DNA of 64,000 bases, from the NCBI GenBank assembly GCA_009829735.1, contig CM020619.1:27120063-27184062 (forward strand), given 5' to 3'. Position numbers and translations under genes: made by a program. The notes below the pieces were generated by a model, which had not been told where the DNA came from, did not search any database, and worked only from the letters and a program-made list of their open reading frames with translations. Positions 60,816 to 64,000 of the stretch are shown one piece after another (the first letter of the stretch is position 1; every line of letters begins with the position of its first letter). The stretch is from Pyropia yezoensis (taxonomy: Eukaryota; Rhodophyta; Bangiophyceae; Bangiales; Bangiaceae).

Positions 60816-63800
60816 TCATTCCAGCCACCCCTCCAAAGAGCGGTGGCGCTTTGGCCTCTCTGATGGGGGCGCCTGGCGCTCCCTGCGGGGGCGGGCCTGG
60901 CGCCCTTGCCCGCGGGGGGCCGGCTGTTCCTCCCGGGAGGGGGCCTGGCGTTGCCCACCCTGCCCGCGCCCCCTTCCCCGCACCACGCCTCGCCCCCCCC
61001 GCCCCCCCCGCCCTCCCCGCCCTCGGCGCTGCCCCCCCCCCTCCTCGGCCTGCCACGCCGCGTACGCGGCGGTCAGGGGCGGGTCGCCGGCGGCGAGCCA
61101 CCGCCGGGCGGTGGTGGACAGCGCCGCCGCCGACCGGCGGGCGAGCGCCGGCCCCGCGGCGGCGGCCAGGGCGGCGGGCGTCATGCCCGCGACGCGGACG
61201 GCCGCGACCAGCGCCGCCGCCTCTGCCGCGTCGTACCGCTCGCCGGGGCGGAGGGTCGCCTGGTGGGGGGCCGGCGTGCGGCGACCGCCGGGGGTGCCGT
61301 CCGCGGCGGCGGTCCAGACGCGCGTCGCGGCCTCGGGGGCGGGGGTGAGGGGGCGCTTGGCGCCCACCACGGGGCGCGCGGCCGAGGCGCCGCCGTCGCC
61401 GCCGCGGCTGCTGCTGCGGCCGCGCCTCGGTGGGGGGGGGGGGGGGTTGGCAGCCGCACACGGTAATGGGGACGGCGAAGGCGACGGCGACGGCGACGGC
61501 GACGACGATGGTGACGGAGACGGGGACAACGATGGCGGTGGTGGTGGAAGGAAACGCGGCGGGCCCTTGCCGCCGACGCTGCGTGACCTGCTGCGGGGGG
61601 GGGGCCGCGGCGCACCGTCGTTCAAAGGGGGGGGGGAGGGCGTCGCGCCCGCGGTGGTGTCGGGCAACGACAGCGGGGACGGCGCCGGGGACGGGACGGG
61701 CGGCTGCGCGGGCGGCCGCCGCGCCGCGGTGGTGGGTGCCGGCGACTCGTACCAGCTGGGAGAGGGGGAGCTCCAACGCTTGCCGCCTGTGGTGGGCCGT
61801 GGAGAGCAGCCGCCCGCGGGTGACGGCGACCGCGGCGGGAAGAGCGGCTGCGCCAGTGGCCGCTGCGTCGAGGCAGCAGGGGGGGCGGGCGACACGTGCC
61901 AGCTGGGGGGGGGGGCGACCCACCGCTTGCTTCCCGTGATGGGCCGTGGAGGAGGGCTGCCCGCCGGTAACGGCGACCGCGAGCGCGACCGTGACCGCGA
62001 CCGTGACCGTGACCGCGACCGTGACCGTAACCGTGACCGTGACCGTAACCGTGACCGTGACCGTGACCGTGACCGTGACCGTGACCGTGACCGTGACCGT
62101 GACCGTGACCGTGACCGTGACCGTGACCGTGACCGTGACCGCGACCGCGACTGTGACCGCGACCGCGACAGCGACCGTGACCGTGACCGTGACCGCGACC
62201 GTGACCGTGACCGCGACCGTGACCGTGAACGTGACCGTGACTGCGACCGCGACCGCGACCGTGACGGTGACCGCGACCGTGACCGTGACCACGACCGCGA
62301 CCGCGACCGCGACTGCGACCGTGACGGCGACCGTGACCGCGACTGCAACCGCGACCGCGACCGTGCCGGGAAGTAGGGGGGAACTGCTGGCGGGCGGACG
62401 TAGGGGCTCTTCCCGCCCCTGAGGTGCACCGCAGACGGGATGGCGGGCGGGGAGGGCGTCTGGTACTCCGCCAGCGGGGGCGTGGCCACCAGCGGAGACG
62501 GGGGCGGCGGCGTCGGCTGTTGTTGAGGTGACAGCCCCGGCGGGGCCGCCGCAACGGCGTCGACACGGCGCGGCGCGCACGCCGCGTTCGCGTCGGCGTC
62601 GGTGGCGGCGGTGCCCGCCGCTGGCGCTCCCGCGGACGACGGAGGGGGCGACCACAGTCGGCGAGCCGTGGCCGCTGCCACGTCGGCGGTGACCGCGCCG
62701 GTCATCGACGCCCACCCAGACGCCGTGGGGGGAAACCGCGACGGGCGCGCCGCCATCGCTGCCGGCGTGACCCCGCCGCCGCCGCCACTACCGCTGCCAC
62801 CTCCGCCATCGCCGCGTGCGACGTCACCGTCGCCGCTGCCGTCGCGGTTATCGGCAAGGACCGAGGCATCCGCGACGGCAGGCGGGCTACTGCCCCGGCT
62901 GCTGCTCGCCGATACGGCAGGTGAGCTGTTGCTCCGACTGCTGCTCGCCGCAGACAACTCCGCCGCTGCCGCCGCCGCCTCCGAGGCCACGCGGTGTGGC
63001 CGCCGTGCACGTGCCCGCGACGGGGACCCGCCGGGCGTTGGGGGACGCGACGGTTTCGGCGGCGGCGGCGGCGACGGCAGCGCCGCCGCGACAGACGCGG
63101 CGTGACGCAGCGCCCACAGCGGGTCGGGGTCGACGGCGGCCAAGCCGCCCGGCCGCGCGCTCGCGGTCGGCGTAGGGGGCGCCGGCGTTGACGACCGGCA
63201 CGCCGCCGCCGCCGCTGCAGCGTCTACACCCGCAGCAGCCCCTGCCGCCGGCGATGGCGACCGCGACGGGTGCGCGGCCGCGGCGGCGGGCGAAACGTCG
63301 CCCTCACTGTCATCGCTGTCGCTAATGATGATGACAACGTCGGCGTCGTTGGGTCTGGCCGACCCGCCAGCCGGCAACGCTGTCGAGTGGTCGCCGCCGC
63401 TGTGGTCCGTGCCGGTGGGGGCCGCCGGCCCCGCGTCGGCTGCGGTGGTGGCGCCCCCCGGCGGACACGGCCGGTTGGGCCGTCGCTGGCCGGCCGCTGC
63501 CGCCGTCTCTGCCGCCCCGAGAGGCCGAGATGGCGCCGTCAACGTCACCGCCACCACCGCCAGCTCGACGAACATCATTGCTACTTGCACCGCCGCTGCC
63601 TCGCGCGGCCTCTGCCGCGACACGCTCGCCGCCGCCGCTGCCGCCGCCGCCGTCGCCGCCCCTTTCCCACGCGCTGCAGCAGCCGCTGGCGCCCCCTCCC
63701 TGCGTGCCGTTGCCGCCGTCGCCACCGTCGCCGCCGTCGCCGGCGCCGGCGCCGTCACCGTCGCAGCCATCGGCGCCGGCTCCCCCCTCGCCGATGCCAT

Positions 63801-63995
63801 TGACGTCGTCGCTCCCGCCGCCCCCGCCCTTGTCGACGACGACCGGACCGCCATCGCACCATACGCAGCAGCACCGGCGCTGGTGGCACCAGCGGCAGCC
63901 ACGCCCGCTCGTCTCGGCGGCGCACGTCCAGACACTTGGTACGCCCCAAGGCCGCCACCACCGCCGCCGTCGCCGTCGCAGCCGCTGCTACCCAA
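60816..63995 (-). CDS. RS-domain protein with SUMO-interacting motif and Myb/SANT-like region (start uncertain, may be truncated)
   Basis: The open frame reaches the window edge; the first in-frame ATG is near 63854, so the gene may begin there or beyond the window. It encodes up to 1059 residues. In order: Ala-rich N-terminus; a hydrophobic-acidic cluster DADVVIIISDSDDSEGD (about 250), a textbook SUMO-interacting motif; Ser/Pro-rich low complexity; a long Arg-Ser dipeptide domain encoded by the hexanucleotide repeat; two copies of a 45-residue unit with GSKRWVAPPPSWHVSP and GGKRWSSPSPSWYESP; a Ser-Pro run; and a helical segment (RYDAAEAAALVAAVRVAGMT, RRSAAALSTTARRWLA) reminiscent of Myb/SANT. 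The Arg-rich C-terminus ends at 60816. RS domains mediate splicing-factor interactions and nuclear-speckle targeting. No RRM is visible, so it is SR-related rather than a classical SR protein. The Myb-like call is tentative. Confidence 0.6.
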   Translation of the reverse strand: MGSSGCDGDGGGGGGLGAYQVSGRAPPRRAGVAAAGATSAGAAAYGAMAVRSSSTRAGAAGATTSMASARGEPAPMAATVTAPAPATAATVATAATARREGAPAAAAARGKGAATAAAAAAAASVSRQRPREAAAVQVAMMFVELAVVAVTLTAPSRPLGAAETAAAAGQRRPNRPCPPGGATTAADAGPAAPTGTDHSGGDHSTALPAGGSARPNDADVVIIISDSDDSEGDVSPAAAAAHPSRSPSPAAGAAAGVDAAAAAAACRSSTPAPPTPTASARPGGLAAVDPDPLWALRHAASVAAALPSPPPPPKPSRPPTPGGSPSRARARRPHRVASEAAAAAAELSAASSSRSNSSPAVSASSSRGSSPPAVADASVLADNRDGSGDGDVARGDGGGGSGSGGGGGVTPAAMAARPSRFPPTASGWASMTGAVTADVAAATARRLWSPPPSSAGAPAAGTAATDADANAACAPRRVDAVAAAPPGLSPQQQPTPPPPSPLVATPPLAEYQTPSPPAIPSAVHLRGGKSPYVRPPAVPPYFPARSRSRLQSRSRSPSRSQSRSRSRSWSRSRSRSPSRSRSRSQSRSRSRSRSRSRSRSRSRSRSRSLSRSRSQSRSRSRSRSRSRSRSRSRSRSRSRSRSRSRSRSRLRSRSRLRSRSRSRSRSRSRSRSRSPLPAGSPPPRPITGSKRWVAPPPSWHVSPAPPAASTQRPLAQPLFPPRSPSPAGGCSPRPTTGGKRWSSPSPSWYESPAPTTAARRPPAQPPVPSPAPSPLSLPDTTAGATPSPPPLNDGAPRPPPRSRSRSVGGKGPPRFLPPPPPSLSPSPSPSSSPSPSPSPSPSPLPCAAANPPPPPPRRGRSSSRGGDGGASAARPVVGAKRPLTPAPEAATRVWTAAADGTPGGRRTPAPHQATLRPGERYDAAEAAALVAAVRVAGMTPAALAAAAGPALARRSAAALSTTARRWLAAGDPPLTAAYAAWQAEEGGGQRRGRGGRGGRGGRGVVRGRGRGQGGQRQAPSREEQPAPRGQGRQARPRRERQAPPSERPKRHRSLEGWLE
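61978..62368. repeat. Imperfect (GACCGT)n hexanucleotide array
   Basis: About 65 tandem units of GACCGT/GACCGC over nearly 390 bp. Read on the minus strand in the long frame it gives alternating Arg-Ser; on the plus strand it gives Arg-Asp, and other frames give Thr-Val or Gly-His, so all frames are open. Interruptions (TAAC, AGC, GAAC, ACG variants) are scattered. Confidence 0.95.
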
Positions 63996-64000
63996 CGGGG

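Noticed and set aside
60346-62376. Plus-strand 676-codon ORF with an Arg-Asp dipeptide repeat
   Set aside because: It is antisense to the RS-domain gene. The Arg-Asp run is just the hexanucleotide array in another frame, and the rest is Arg/Gly-rich without motifs.
60784-62715. Minus-strand 643-codon ORF with Thr-Val and Ala-Val repeats
   Set aside because: A second frame of the same hexanucleotide array, with no domain outside it.
1-64000. CRISPR arrays, rRNA and tRNA genes, bacterial operons
   Set aside because: No spaced direct repeats of CRISPR type, no tRNA-like B-box/acceptor pattern and no rRNA sequence was noticed. The repeats present are microsatellites, tandem repeats or transposon ends.

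Overview
This is a 64 kb piece of eukaryotic nuclear DNA with very high G+C. It is full of GGC/CCG microsatellites and G or C homopolymers, and its genes encode long Ala-, Pro- and Gly-rich low-complexity tracts. Host genes have no or few introns. That style, together with a chromodomain Ty3/gypsy element and a tyrosine-recombinase (DIRS/Ngaro/PAT-type) retrotransposon, best fits a bangiophyte red alga such as Porphyra/Pyropia. This is inference from sequence style and gene content; no marker gene proves it. Nothing bacterial, no CRISPR array, and no rRNA or tRNA gene was seen.

Layout. 1-13.9 kb is repeat-rich and gene-poor. It holds two copies of a short TIR element, a frame-broken Pro/Ala-rich ORF, a broken Cys-rich secreted-protein candidate, two degraded transposon-like coding stretches (minus strand, about 5.3-7.1 and 9.7-10.4 kb), a 334-bp tandem duplication and a 2.3-kb fold-back structure. 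A Ser/Thr kinase gene lies at 13.9-15.9 kb (minus). From 16.98 to 31.85 kb is a nested pair of retrotransposons. The outer one is a 5.2-kb tyrosine-recombinase element with split direct repeats, and its RT ORF is interrupted by a 9.65-kb Ty3/gypsy chromovirus-like element. The inner element has a 5-bp target duplication (GTGAA), LTRs differing by a single C, an intact gag, an intact pol reached through a GGGAAAC slippery site, and an intact 705-codon ORF on the opposite strand.

33.9-64 kb is the host gene region: a membrane-anchored zinc metallopeptidase (+), GATA-factor paralogue A (minus), a repeat-containing protein with a hydrophobic C-terminus (minus), GATA-factor paralogue B (+), a 2.2-kilo-residue FG nucleoporin of NUP214 type (+), an NFU1-type iron-sulfur scaffold (minus), and an RS-domain protein with a SUMO-interacting motif (minus, reaching the window edge). 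The two GATA genes face away from each other and each appears to have one phase-1 intron at the same place, so they look like an inverted duplication.

Caution on reading frames. Three apparent frame breaks (near 2.19, 39.47 and 57.96 kb) fall in long G or C runs and may be sequencing or assembly errors. ORFs on the opposite strand of GC-rich genes are common here and were left out.
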